Below are positions 48,701 through 60,700 of a stretch of DNA of 64,000 nt, in pieces. The translations under genes and the position numbers were made by a program. The notes below the pieces were generated by a model. It saw only the letters and a list, made by a program, of their open reading frames with translations, was not told the DNA's origin and did not search any database. The stretch comes from Siphonodentalium dalli (taxonomy: Eukaryota; Mollusca; Scaphopoda; Gadilida; Siphonodentaliidae), in assembly GCA_032622095.1 (NCBI GenBank), contig CP136068.1, forward strand, positions 135,415,989-135,479,988. The letters run 5' to 3'. Position 1 is the stretch's first letter. The number at the start of each line of letters is the position of its first letter.

Positions 48701-51700
48701 AAGCGTATTTTGAAGAAAAAAAATTTGTTGTTGCATCTTGATGATATGGGGACCCTCTGATCGGATTGAGTACCTTTAAAGATGTCCCTGTAGCAGAGCC
48801 AGTCTGAGCTTAGTGTGCCTGTCATTTGCAGAATGAGGTTCCCAGAGGGTGAATTTAGTGACGCTACCCCGCACAGCGGGCTAGCATCAACAAATTCACC
48901 CTCTGGGGACCTCTTCTGCATGGCCTCATCTGCTATGGGAGACAAAGGCTCAGATTGAAGTTCCCAAATGATGAATATTGTGGTGTACACCCATTGTGAA
49001 CCTCGATTATGCAATGTGTCGTCTGCCAATTTGGCGATATAGAGAAACTAAGCTAAAAAAGAAATAGAATCTATGTGAAGTAGTTTCAAAAGAAATTTGA
49101 TAATAAAGAAACTTTCCAGAGAAGATGAGGCCTATAAAAGCAGAATGAGGTCTCCAGAGGGTGCATTTAGCGATGCTATCCCGCACAGCGCCACTAAATT
49201 CACCCTCTGGGGACCTCATTCTGCAAATGACAGGCACACTAAACTCAGGCTTGATCACAGTCTAGGCTAGATGTAGACCAGGGACCAGCCTAGGGGGCGA
49301 CGTGGGCGAAATAGTCGCCCTGTGTGGCCGCAAGTCTCCCTGAAATGACGTCAGGGAGAAGTGGATGTCTCCCTAAAAAAAAAAAAAATTTAGTTCAATT
49401 TTTAATCTCCCTGAAGAATTGGTGACTGGATGATCTACTGCTCAGCTTAACACTTCCAGTTTATCCTCACCCATGTAGAAAATCTATTGTGGACAATAAT
49501 AACAGCTAAAACAGTCAGTTCTAATGAATAGTTACTAGCGACAAATAGTCGCACTAACGCTCCACTTCTCCCTGGTAAGCCCTCACTTCTCCTTATTTTT
49601 CCAAGAGGGAGAAGTCACTTCTCCCTATATTTTGACCCTAGGCTGGTCCCTGATGTAGACCAAGTCTTCTCGGTCCACAATAGCTTGGGATATTGGTTGG
49701 GATGATGTTGTATTGGGCCGAGTCCCATCCCGTTGCTCTTCTATAACTGACTTTCATTCAAAAAAGACGTATTATGTGTACACAAATTCAGAAATAAAAT
49801 AAACAAATGAATATATTGAAATGGTCAAAACTAATAATAATACATGAAAGCTTATTTGAACAAAATTTCCATATATCCACAGTTCCTGTATCAGTAAGCG
49901 ATTGTTTGTAACATAAAATAATATGTATTTATTATTATCTTTATATAAATAGATAATTGTCGTTCTCTACAAAACTTCTTGCTATGTAATGCATTGTTAT
50001 TTCTTTAATATCTAAGGTTCCAGCAAAATTACATGGAGAGTAATCAATTGGTTCCGAGAATTACGTTAAATAATTCATGAGAGGCGAGAGACGTCGGTAA
50101 GAAACGAGTGCGCGTTAGCGCACGAGTTTGTTACCTAAACGTGTCTCACCTCGAGTTAATTATTTAACATAATTCTCAGTACTAACTGATTACTCTATTT
50201 ATTACACTTCTGCATCAATTTGGTATGCCAAATATAATTAAAACACACAGAATTAATGCATGAAAGTCGCGATGTGGAGAAAGATTAACCACCGAAATTT
50301 CCGTCAAAATCAGAAAGCGACGTAACGGCAATGATGTAACGAGAAATGAAATAATTCACTAGTGACATTATCATTTTTCAATGTAAATCGCGCATAGGAG
50401 TGTAATAAATTGAAATAATTAACGAAAATACCAAGCTGAAATTTTTTGTCATCATGTATTATTATGTTTTATTTCTTCATTATACACCACAAAACATGCT
50501 TTAAGTGTCTTTTCCACCTTATTTTTGCTCAGCTTGGTTTAGCTTGGTATATCGATGTTCCGATAATGACTGCTCATTTATTAATTCATCAGTGTTATAA
50601 CCTTTTATACAAGGTCAAGGTATATTGTTCCACCAATGTATTCTCTTATATATGCGATACTCTCTATGAGTGACTCGCATATATAAGAAAATGCATTGGC
50701 ACAGGGTTTTTGCAAAATTTCAGGAAGCTCCAGTCATGGAAGGGTTAATAGCTAAGGCTCCAGCTAAATTACAAGAAATAATGACAGCTCATTTATTATT
50801 TCATCAGTGTTATATATAGAGAGTAATCAATTGGTTCCGAGAATTACGTTAAATAATTCACGAGAGGTGAGAGACGTCGGTAAGAAACGAGTGCGCGTTA
50901 GCGCACGAGTTTCTTACCCAAACGTCTCTCGCCTCGAGTGAATTATTGAACGTAATTCTCGGAACTAATTGATTACTCTATTTATTACACTTCTGCATCA
51001 ATTTGGTTCGCCAAATATGATTAAAACACACAGAATGAATGCTTAAAAGTCCCGATGTGGATAAAGATCAACCATAGAAAATTCAGTCTAGATCAGTAAG
51101 CGACGTAACGTCAATGACGTCACGGGAAATGACATAATTCACTAGTGACATTACCAATTTTAATTAACAGCGTTTTCAATGGAAATCGCGCATAGGAGTG
51201 TAATAAAACCTTGTATTGACCGATTCATCCAATTTGAAAGCTAAAAACACCACAGGTTGATCTACATACATTGAAGAACATGTATACAATGTTAGCCCTT
51301 CAATGACTGGAGCTTCCTGAAATTTTGTGAAAACCCTGTGCCAATGCATTCTCTTATTTATGTGAGTTTCCCATAGGGAGCCTCACACATTTAAGAGAAT
51401 ACATTGGCCTAACAATATTTACCTTGACCTTGCAAGCTAGTGCATTCTATCCCTATGGGAGACTCGCATATATAAGAGAATGCACTGGCACAGGGTTTTT
51501 AATGCTGCACCAGTGCAGCTCCCATCATGAAAGGGTTTGACCAAGCTGCATTCTGTCCATGAGGTACTATTATTATTACTTCAATTCTAGGTATCCTATA
51601 GTAATGCCGTAATAATCGACTCCTTAACCACAGCAGAATTATGGGTAATTTTTCAGGATTTAGTCGGAAATATGGCTTGTTGCTGAGAGCTTTCCGATGA

Positions 51701-54700
51701 ATGGCAACAAGCTATATTTCCGACTAAATCCTGAAAAATTACCCATAATTCTGCTGTGGTTAAGGAGTCGATTATTTACGGCATTACTGTGAATGGCACT
51801 TCTTACTTAATGCATCACCGCATCCATCTTTGTCGAAATCAGGAAGAACAGAGCAAATGGTCACACTGGAGAAATATGTCAGGAAATCCTTCAGAGACAT
51901 GAAAAATTCTCCGTCATCTTCGTGGGTGTGATCAATAGCACCCTCAGGTAAATCGTTCCACTCAGAGCTCCTAGAAAACAATATTGCTGGTCAATAACAT
52001 CAAAATATATGTAGATCTGAATAAATATTTATTTCGCCCTCCGGGTGTATACTAATGTAGAGATTATTCTATCCTATGGGACGCATTAAAAATTGTAGTG
52101 CGACCGCGAGTCCAAGTCCAGTAAAAGCTTTCACGCAATGCGGGAAATTTGTAGTAAGGCTTATCTGGCCATGTCGAATTGAGCTTTCGCGATGGGATGT
52201 CTGGCAGGACAACATATTTCGGATTTTTTCGTGGATGTGTATTAACGGATGTCTCATTGCTGCATGTAACTTTTATAACCGCGTTAATTGCTTTCGATGT
52301 TTATAGGTGTGAACAATGGCTGGGCCACTCTTGAATATGTTATGGCTGGAACACAATGCGTAATATAACAGCTAACTTTGCTGATGAAGCATGAGACATA
52401 TCTCAGTTTGCATGTAGACTAAATGTTTTGCGGAGTATCGGGTGTGTGTTTAAACCGATTAGTAGATTTTTGATCCGCATTTAGAGGCTTCCGGTGTGAT
52501 GAATGAGAAACCTGCAGTAATAAGCCATAAGTTTTGTAATAATTTGAAGGATTAGTTGTTTTAACCCTTTACCCAACAAACCGGCCAAAACCGGCTCATT
52601 GACCACATTGTGATAGTTACAGTTAGCCTTGTGCCAATGCATTCTCTTATATATGCGAGTCGACCATAGGTCGCCTCGCATATATAAGAGAATGCATTGG
52701 CCTAAAAAAAATCTTTTTTTAACACTTTTTACCATTTTTTCTTACATTCTTTAACAATTTTATAATTTTTAATGTGTTAAGCCAATGCATTCTCTTATAT
52801 ATGCGAGGCGACCTATGGTCGACTCGCATATATAAGAGAATGCATTGGCACAGGGCCCTTCTGTTGGGTAAAGGGTTAACGGAATTCTGAGGCGGTGCAT
52901 ATTCATGAAACCAATATATTTTATATTATAATTTATATTTATGCCTAAAAATATGATCTTGAGGGTGCTACCAGTTCTGATGATGGTTTTCTTGTAACTA
53001 TAATATCTTACAATATGTTCTATTTCCAGAACAACTGTATACTATACATGTTGTGTTACAAAGTCCAATGAAAGATAGACGTCTCTTCCGAGACACTGTT
53101 TCAGAAAAAATTTGTTTGTGTTTTTTTGGTAAAATTTGTACTCACCCTGTGAATGGCTTTTTTTGGGTCAAATATACCTTGATCATGAACTTTACATGTA
53201 TATACATAAAAATGACTGAATTGAGTTGCTAGAATATCTGACTGAGGCTGATATCTACAGAGCTACAATTAATTATATTAGAACTACTGGTATATTGCCT
53301 TATCCATGTCCAGGAATAGAGATACTACCTGTAAACCTTTCATGAGGATCATGTCGGGAGCTAGCTATAAAGATCATATGCCAGTGCATTCTCTTATATA
53401 TGTGAGTCTCCCATTGGGAGCCTTGCATATATAAGAGAATGCATTGGCTTACAAGGTCAAGGTAAAGATTGTTAGGCCAATGTATTCTCTTATTTATGCG
53501 AGTCTCCCTATGGCAGATTAGCATATATAAGAGAATGCACTGACGTGGAGCCTCACATATATATGAGACTACATTGGCCTAACAATATTTACCTTGACCT
53601 TGTAGGCCAGTGCATTAACTTATATATGTGAGGCTCCCTATGAGGGGACTCACATATATAAGAGAATGTGAATGCACTGGCACACAATCTTTAATTAACA
53701 TAATTAACACCCATCATGAAATGGTTAAAGTATCGTGCCAAAGCACAAGTTTATAAATCACCATCATTTATAGACAGTTTGTGATTCGGCACGATGTCTC
53801 TAAACTGTGTGATAACTGTGATTGCATTGGAAACCAAGATAATAACTTACACAAAGGTAATTATTGTTAGGCCAATGTCTTCTCTTATATATTCTCTTGC
53901 ATATTTAACCCTTTGGCGAGTAGAACGACATATATGTCGTCTATCGGTTGAGGAGTAGAACGACATATATGTCGTTTCAGGAAGTGTTATTTTATTTAGA
54001 CATAACTTCAATAAATCATCTGATTTATAAATGATTTGTACAGGAGTTATTTTGATTAATATAATGTCCCAAATATATAAGTGCAATCGATTATGATAGC
54101 ACACGTTAAAAAAAATGCACATAAATTAAAACGAATTATTGGACCCTTTTGACCCGAACTTTTTAATAATTATTGCTATGACGTTGACGTTAAATCTACT
54201 CATGACGTCATGTATATGACGTTGCAGATACTCTCCAAAGGGTTAAGAGAATGCACTGGCACGGAGTGCCAGCAAAATTGCAGGAAGCTGCAGTCATGGA
54301 AGGGTTAAATTGCCTATGATTGTGAACTATATGTATGGCATTGTATTTAGCTGCCTACATGTATCTTTTCTGGAATATTCATGACTTTCATATAAAGGGG
54401 GAGGTAAATCTAAATCACATTACATACCCATCACTCCATGCACCTGTCCATTCTGTGTGGCCCCACGGATTCCTGACCCGCAGAAGGGGAATTATTCTGC
54501 CAGAAAGATCTGATACCTGAAATAACCAAAAAGTTTAGTATAGTATTTACACTATCTTTGTTTAGCAACCATTTATTCAGAGTTACGTGGACGACAATTT
54601 TGCTATGGTTAAACCAAATTCCACTGAGATTGTACCTAAAGTTTTCAGGTATTTCTTGATTTTTTCCAGTTATATTCACATAAGACACGAACACACAAGA

Positions 54701-57700
54701 TTAGAGGCATATTATAATTCAACTTGTTCAAAGGACCTATATTGTGTGTTTGAAGTTAAATTTTGAATCAACAACAAGAAGGTAATCAAAACACTTACAA
54801 CATAAGCACCTGTGAGTGAGTAAACACTTACGACATAAACCCCTGTGAAACAGTAAACACTTACAACACAAGCATCTGTGAGTGAGTAACTAAGTGAACA
54901 ACATAAAGGCATGTGAATTATGAGAACACACTTACAACATGAGCACTTGTGAGTGAGTAAACACTTACAATATAAGCACCTGTGAGTGAGTAGGCATGTC
55001 CCCCAACCAGACCACAGACACCATCATACTCTGACTGAAAGAAAATGTAAATAAACATTTTAAATGTATACTGAAACGAGTGCATAATGATGCAACCATA
55101 GAAAAAAAGGCCGCCGTCTTGGACGCCATCTTAAATGGAATTGTTTTGAGAGCCACCTTTTCTGTTTAGTTCTGAAAAAAAGTTAGCAGACATAAATGGA
55201 TTGTGTGCTGGTGATCCCTGGGTTGGTGGGATTGGTAGGGGCAAACTTGAGAGACAATAAATTGCTACAGTAATGCCCTAAGTAATCGACCCCGATTTAG
55301 TCGGAAATATGGCTTGTTGCCATTCATCGGAAAGCTCTCAGTGAGAGCTTTCCGATGAATGGCAACAAGCCATATTTCCGACTAAATCCTGAAAAGTTAC
55401 CCATAATTCTGCTGTGGTTAAGAAGTCGATTACTTATAGCATTACTGTAACATTATAATTGGACATTTTTCACACCAAAAGCAGGTCGATTAATTAGAGC
55501 ATTACTGTATAGAATACATGTATTGAACATTTTACCTGTGATTTACATGTGATATTCAGGCTTTCACTTGTGTTAGCCTCTCCTCGTGGGCTCAATAACT
55601 GAATTGTGGTGCGCACATTGACCGGTTTGAACTGTGTAGTTCAATTTGTTTTCATTTTGTCTCCAACTGGATAAGATTTATTGCAACAGATATAACAAAC
55701 CATACTTCTTGACAACATTATCGGTAAAACTGGTTTAATGAGCCAGCATCTATACAGATCGATATATGTACGTTTGTTCCAGGCGTCTATTGTCCAGTAT
55801 AGCTAAACGTGTCATGGGTGAATTTCTTGTTATATCTTGTTCTTCTTATTGTCAGCCTGTGTCCACTAAGTCTATCATCGTCCCTTATGTTTTGTGACTG
55901 CAGTCCTCTTAATTAACCCTTTGCCATTGCCCAGTTTGCTTCAGAAAATGGCTTCGGCATTGCTAGATGTAGCTAATTATGACGTTTGTGATTGCAACTG
56001 TATATCTAGATATTTCATAATTTTATTAGCGCGCTCCGCTTGTATACTGCTCTGCAAATTGTTGAAAGCTGTGGTCGATGGGCATTTTATTTATAGATAA
56101 TTGTTTTTTCCGGTTTAAAAGTCAAACTGCGCGACCATGAGGCCGAGTCCGGTAAAAGGTGTAGTTGGGAATTTCAATTTCAATTTCGTTTATTGTCCTT
56201 TACATTATTAAGTCAATAATGTTGATTTTTGGTTTGTGACAAGCTATGTCAATTACCAATAAAAGAAATTTAAAAGATAATTTGTAAGTCTTATATTTCA
56301 CTTTATAGATATGTTTCGTTCTGCAGCCCACTGATGGTTGTGGTCGGAGACGGCCGAGTTGGCCGCCGGTTCGTTAATTAGGTGCTGGTTGTTATTGTTA
56401 TTTTAACGGAATTCTGAGTTGGTCATTCGCGAAACCAATATATTTTATATTCTATAATTACAAGCATGGGTATATAATATATGATCTTGAGCGCGTTACC
56501 ATTTCTGACTATGGTTTTCTTGTATACATTGTACTTGGATCATATTCAACCTTTTGGTGACAAGTGCAGCCGCATCCCCACCCGTCGCGTCCATGCACCA
56601 GTATCCCCAGGACTAATTTATTCTACTCACTGGGCAGCTGCAGGAGACGATTGCGCCGGTCTGTAGAGAGTTTCTGATTCTCTCATGCAGCCTCTTCGGT
56701 CTCATGTTGAGCTTCTTGAAGTCGATGAATTCTGACACTCCTCCAGTCAGGGCAAGGAAGGCGTTGCCTGGCTGTCCCCCATAAACCTCGTTATACCCAT
56801 CGTGAAACCTATAAATAAATGACGGATATATAGTCAGGACGATGAAAGGCATTGCCCGGCTGTCCCACATACACCTCGTTATGTCCAACGTGAAACCTAT
56901 AAATAAATGACAGATATATAGTCAGGATGACGAAAGGCATAGCCCGGCTGTCCCACATAAATTATGTCCATCGTGAAACCCGAAAACGAAGATAAATTTA
57001 ACTATATCAGCTAGGGTATTTGGCCTTTGTGAGTCTCGAAAGTAGAAAAATATTCAACTATATTTTATTGGTCTAAAAGTCGAATCATAAATTTACAATA
57101 GATATCGGTTGAAAAGGTTAAACTATATTTTATTGGTCTGACAGTCGAATCATAAATTTACAATAGATATCGGTTGAAAAGGTGCCTCCCTATCCAGTAG
57201 ACCAGTTAGGCAATGGGGTATATTATAATACATACACTTAGCTCATTATAGCTATAGGTCGTCATATATAAGCGTCCCCAAATAGGGCGTCCATTCAGCT
57301 ACTTCGAAACTGGTTTCATTCTCGATATATAAGCAGTAAGGATAGAGATCTGATCCGTACATATACATATATGTATTACTATAATTATGTCAGTTGCCTG
57401 TTGGTGGTGCCGATTGATGTCCCTATATTTGTATAGTGAAGTAATTTCCCAGATACCACTAAGACAAACTATTGTTCAAAAAATAAATTGTTAATTTAAT
57501 AGGTTTTTATTTTAGAGTTATCTTTCCAAATTCGACACTATATAGTTATATTATCACACATTTATTATTTAAAGCTTCACTATATTTAATGGGAATACAT
57601 TATCAATCTATATATTATGTGAAGAACTATATTTCCCATTTATGAACACCATAATTATATGAATATACCGACCTTGCGAATGATTTTTCCATTAGAGATG

Positions 57701-60700
57701 GCCACATTTCGTTTTCGTCTGTGGAGGATTTGGCTCCCCAGATTTGTCGTCCGTAGATAATGGGTAGAAAATCATCGATATACACATCAACCCATTCTCC
57801 GAATTTCCAGAATTTACAACGAAAGACACCATCATAAGCATCAGTCTCGATCTGATACGCATCCTCTGGTAACACCTACATATATAAAATAGCATAATCT
57901 TTAGTCATAAAATGCGTGCGTGATCTGCGTGAACCTGAATTTAAAAGATTCGCACTATTAGAACAAATCTGTATAAATTCTACGCAATGTGTGTTACATT
58001 TAATCCTAAACAAAATTGTGTAGAAATGACATATTATGTGTGTCAGTGGAATTTTCTCTGCATTGAATATGAGTGAATAAGCGAGATCACAGAATCGCGG
58101 CCATATTGGATTCACCCAGCCCCAATTCCGTGGTTTAATTAAGTGCTACAGGTCAAAGTTCTGGAGGGGCATTCCATATATGGAGTTTTGAATATTCATG
58201 AATTCCATATATGATCATATATGGAATGCACCTCCAGAACTTTGACCCGTAGCACTTAAAATATGGAACGGGAGCTGAATGGATCCAATATGGCTGCAAC
58301 TCGGTGACAAGACTTGTATGTGAGTAAATTATAGTTAGTGGATGAGATATGTTCTATTTGAGACACAAAGCTCGTAAAAGCTATACCACATGAAACATAA
58401 TTATGGAAACAGCTTTAAAACTTTATGCTACACAATAATACTGTACAGTTTTGACACAAACACATTGTATAACACATTTTAAAGCTGCTGCCAAGTTTTT
58501 GTTCGGTAGTAGCTTTTACGAGGTTTATGTCTAAAAAAGAAAATATCTCATATACTAATTATAATTTACCCACATACAAGTCTTGTCAATGAGTCTAGTA
58601 GTGTCTAGGCCAAATTGAATCCATCCAGCCCGCGTTCCGCGTTATGTCGATCATGTGTCATGTCTACACAATTTTGTTTGAGATAAAATGTAAAATATTG
58701 TGTAGAATGTATACACATTTGTTCTAACAGTGTACATATGCGCTGTATTCGATAACAGTGGCTATTTAACATCTTAAAGTGATGTGAAACACTCCAGTAG
58801 GGTGATCAAATAGAAATGGAGAATAATCTTGTTCAAAGTAGTTATTTTTACAAATACTTTATCTAAATTTACAACACACACCGTCATTCATATGTATTAA
58901 TTAAACGCAGTGACTCTCAATGGTGAAATCGTTTTCGTTAGTTTATTGCCAATAGATGCGTCCCGTATCGAGTAGTATTAAATATTTACAACTGAGCATA
59001 GTTCAGACGATGTTTTCAATGGAGTGGTATGGTCGATTTGCTTCAGATTTTCGGCCGTGTTAGTAGAATGTTGCATTCCTCCAATTGGCATAGTGCCTGA
59101 ATACTAACTTAGTAGTTTCACGCACCCGAACAAGTACATAATATGTCTTTAATTATCGCAATTTCCTCCACCACCGCCGGGCCCCACCATCACAATCACC
59201 AACACCACAGTCTGGCTCCATGCAGCATCACCACCACAACCACTCCGGTGGCTAAGTCTGTAAGATGCATAGCGCACCTAGTGGCCATAATCCGTGAAGG
59301 ATGCTCAAGCAGTTCTTGTCCAGATAAGAGTGAATTTGTGAAGCAGGCACAAGGGAAGAGAACTTTATTTGCGTATCTGGGCAAATTTGTCAGTTGTTAA
59401 TTTGTGGTCGGTTGTTTTTGTACAGAAGAATTCCTTACCGGCGACATTAAAGGCCCACTTAATTTTCAAACCCCCAGATCACATTATATAAAATATATGC
59501 CATATTATATATCATTTGAAAGAGGAAGCTCCAAAACATTGTATTATCAACTTATCCGGTGTAATAAACTGAACATGTTGTTTTTGTTGAGTTATTGACG
59601 TGTGTTTTATTTTTAAATTTCATCTGGATTGTAGTGCAAAGTGTATTATTTTCAACGGAAGGGGAATAACTCTATATCTTAAAGATAGAGTTATTACCCT
59701 TCCATTGAAATTAAATATATAGACTAGTCGTAATGAGGGAAATGTTTCAGCTATTTTGTATTATTCTGTGGGCACCTTCTGACACACAGACGTTCCAAAT
59801 GGTGATGAATTACAGTATTTGAAATAATCATATGGTATGACATAGATTGTTAATAAAACCGTACATCAAGGCACTTTTAAAAGATAATCGGTGACTGAGC
59901 TGGGTGACTCTAAAATTAAATGAGACTTTAACCCTCGGTGTGGGGTTTCTTTCACAAAAAAATCATCTGGCAACGACCGAAACAATGACCATCCTCAAAA
60001 CAACCACAAACATAAAAACAAAATCATACCATCACCATCAATCAACATCACCATGGTAATCACTACTCGGTATCAGGTATACTACTGCATATACTGCATT
60101 AGTTTAATGCCCCACCCTATACTTACCCTGTTAAACAGTTCTTCCTTTTCTGATACCAGCGCCAACATAGACAGAAAATAGCAAGTCCCCGCTGAACCCT
60201 GTCCTATGTCACACCTCGTCGCTCCGTCTGATATCAGCACAGGACTGGCGACAACTTCCTGAAAATAGTGATTATTTAATACCCTATTATACAGGTCCAT
60301 TCCTGTTTGACTGTTATATAAGTATATGTACCGGAATGTATGAGAAACTGACTCATATATGTGTTCTATTGCATATATTTTTGTGAAGGCCCACTTAATA
60401 TTCAAATATACCATTGGAAAGAGGAAGCTCCAAAACATTGTATTATCAACTTATCCGGTGTAATAAACAGTGAACATGTTGTTTTTGTTGAGGTACCGAC
60501 ATGTTTTTTTTTAAAGTTTCATCTGGATTGTAGTGCAAATTGTATTATTTTCAATGGACGGGGAAACCCTATGTTAAAGATAGAGTTATTCCCCTTCCAT
60601 TGAAAATAAATATATAGTTTGAATTCTGTTGCATTCTGGGAGTAGTAATGGGGGAAATTTTTGTATGATTTCAGCTATTTTCTATTACTCTATGGGAACC

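Noticed and set aside
59143-59400. 85-codon + strand ORF rich in His/Thr in calpain intron 2
   Set aside because: Low-complexity CAC/ACC composition, opposite strand to the host gene, no homologous motif recognised.
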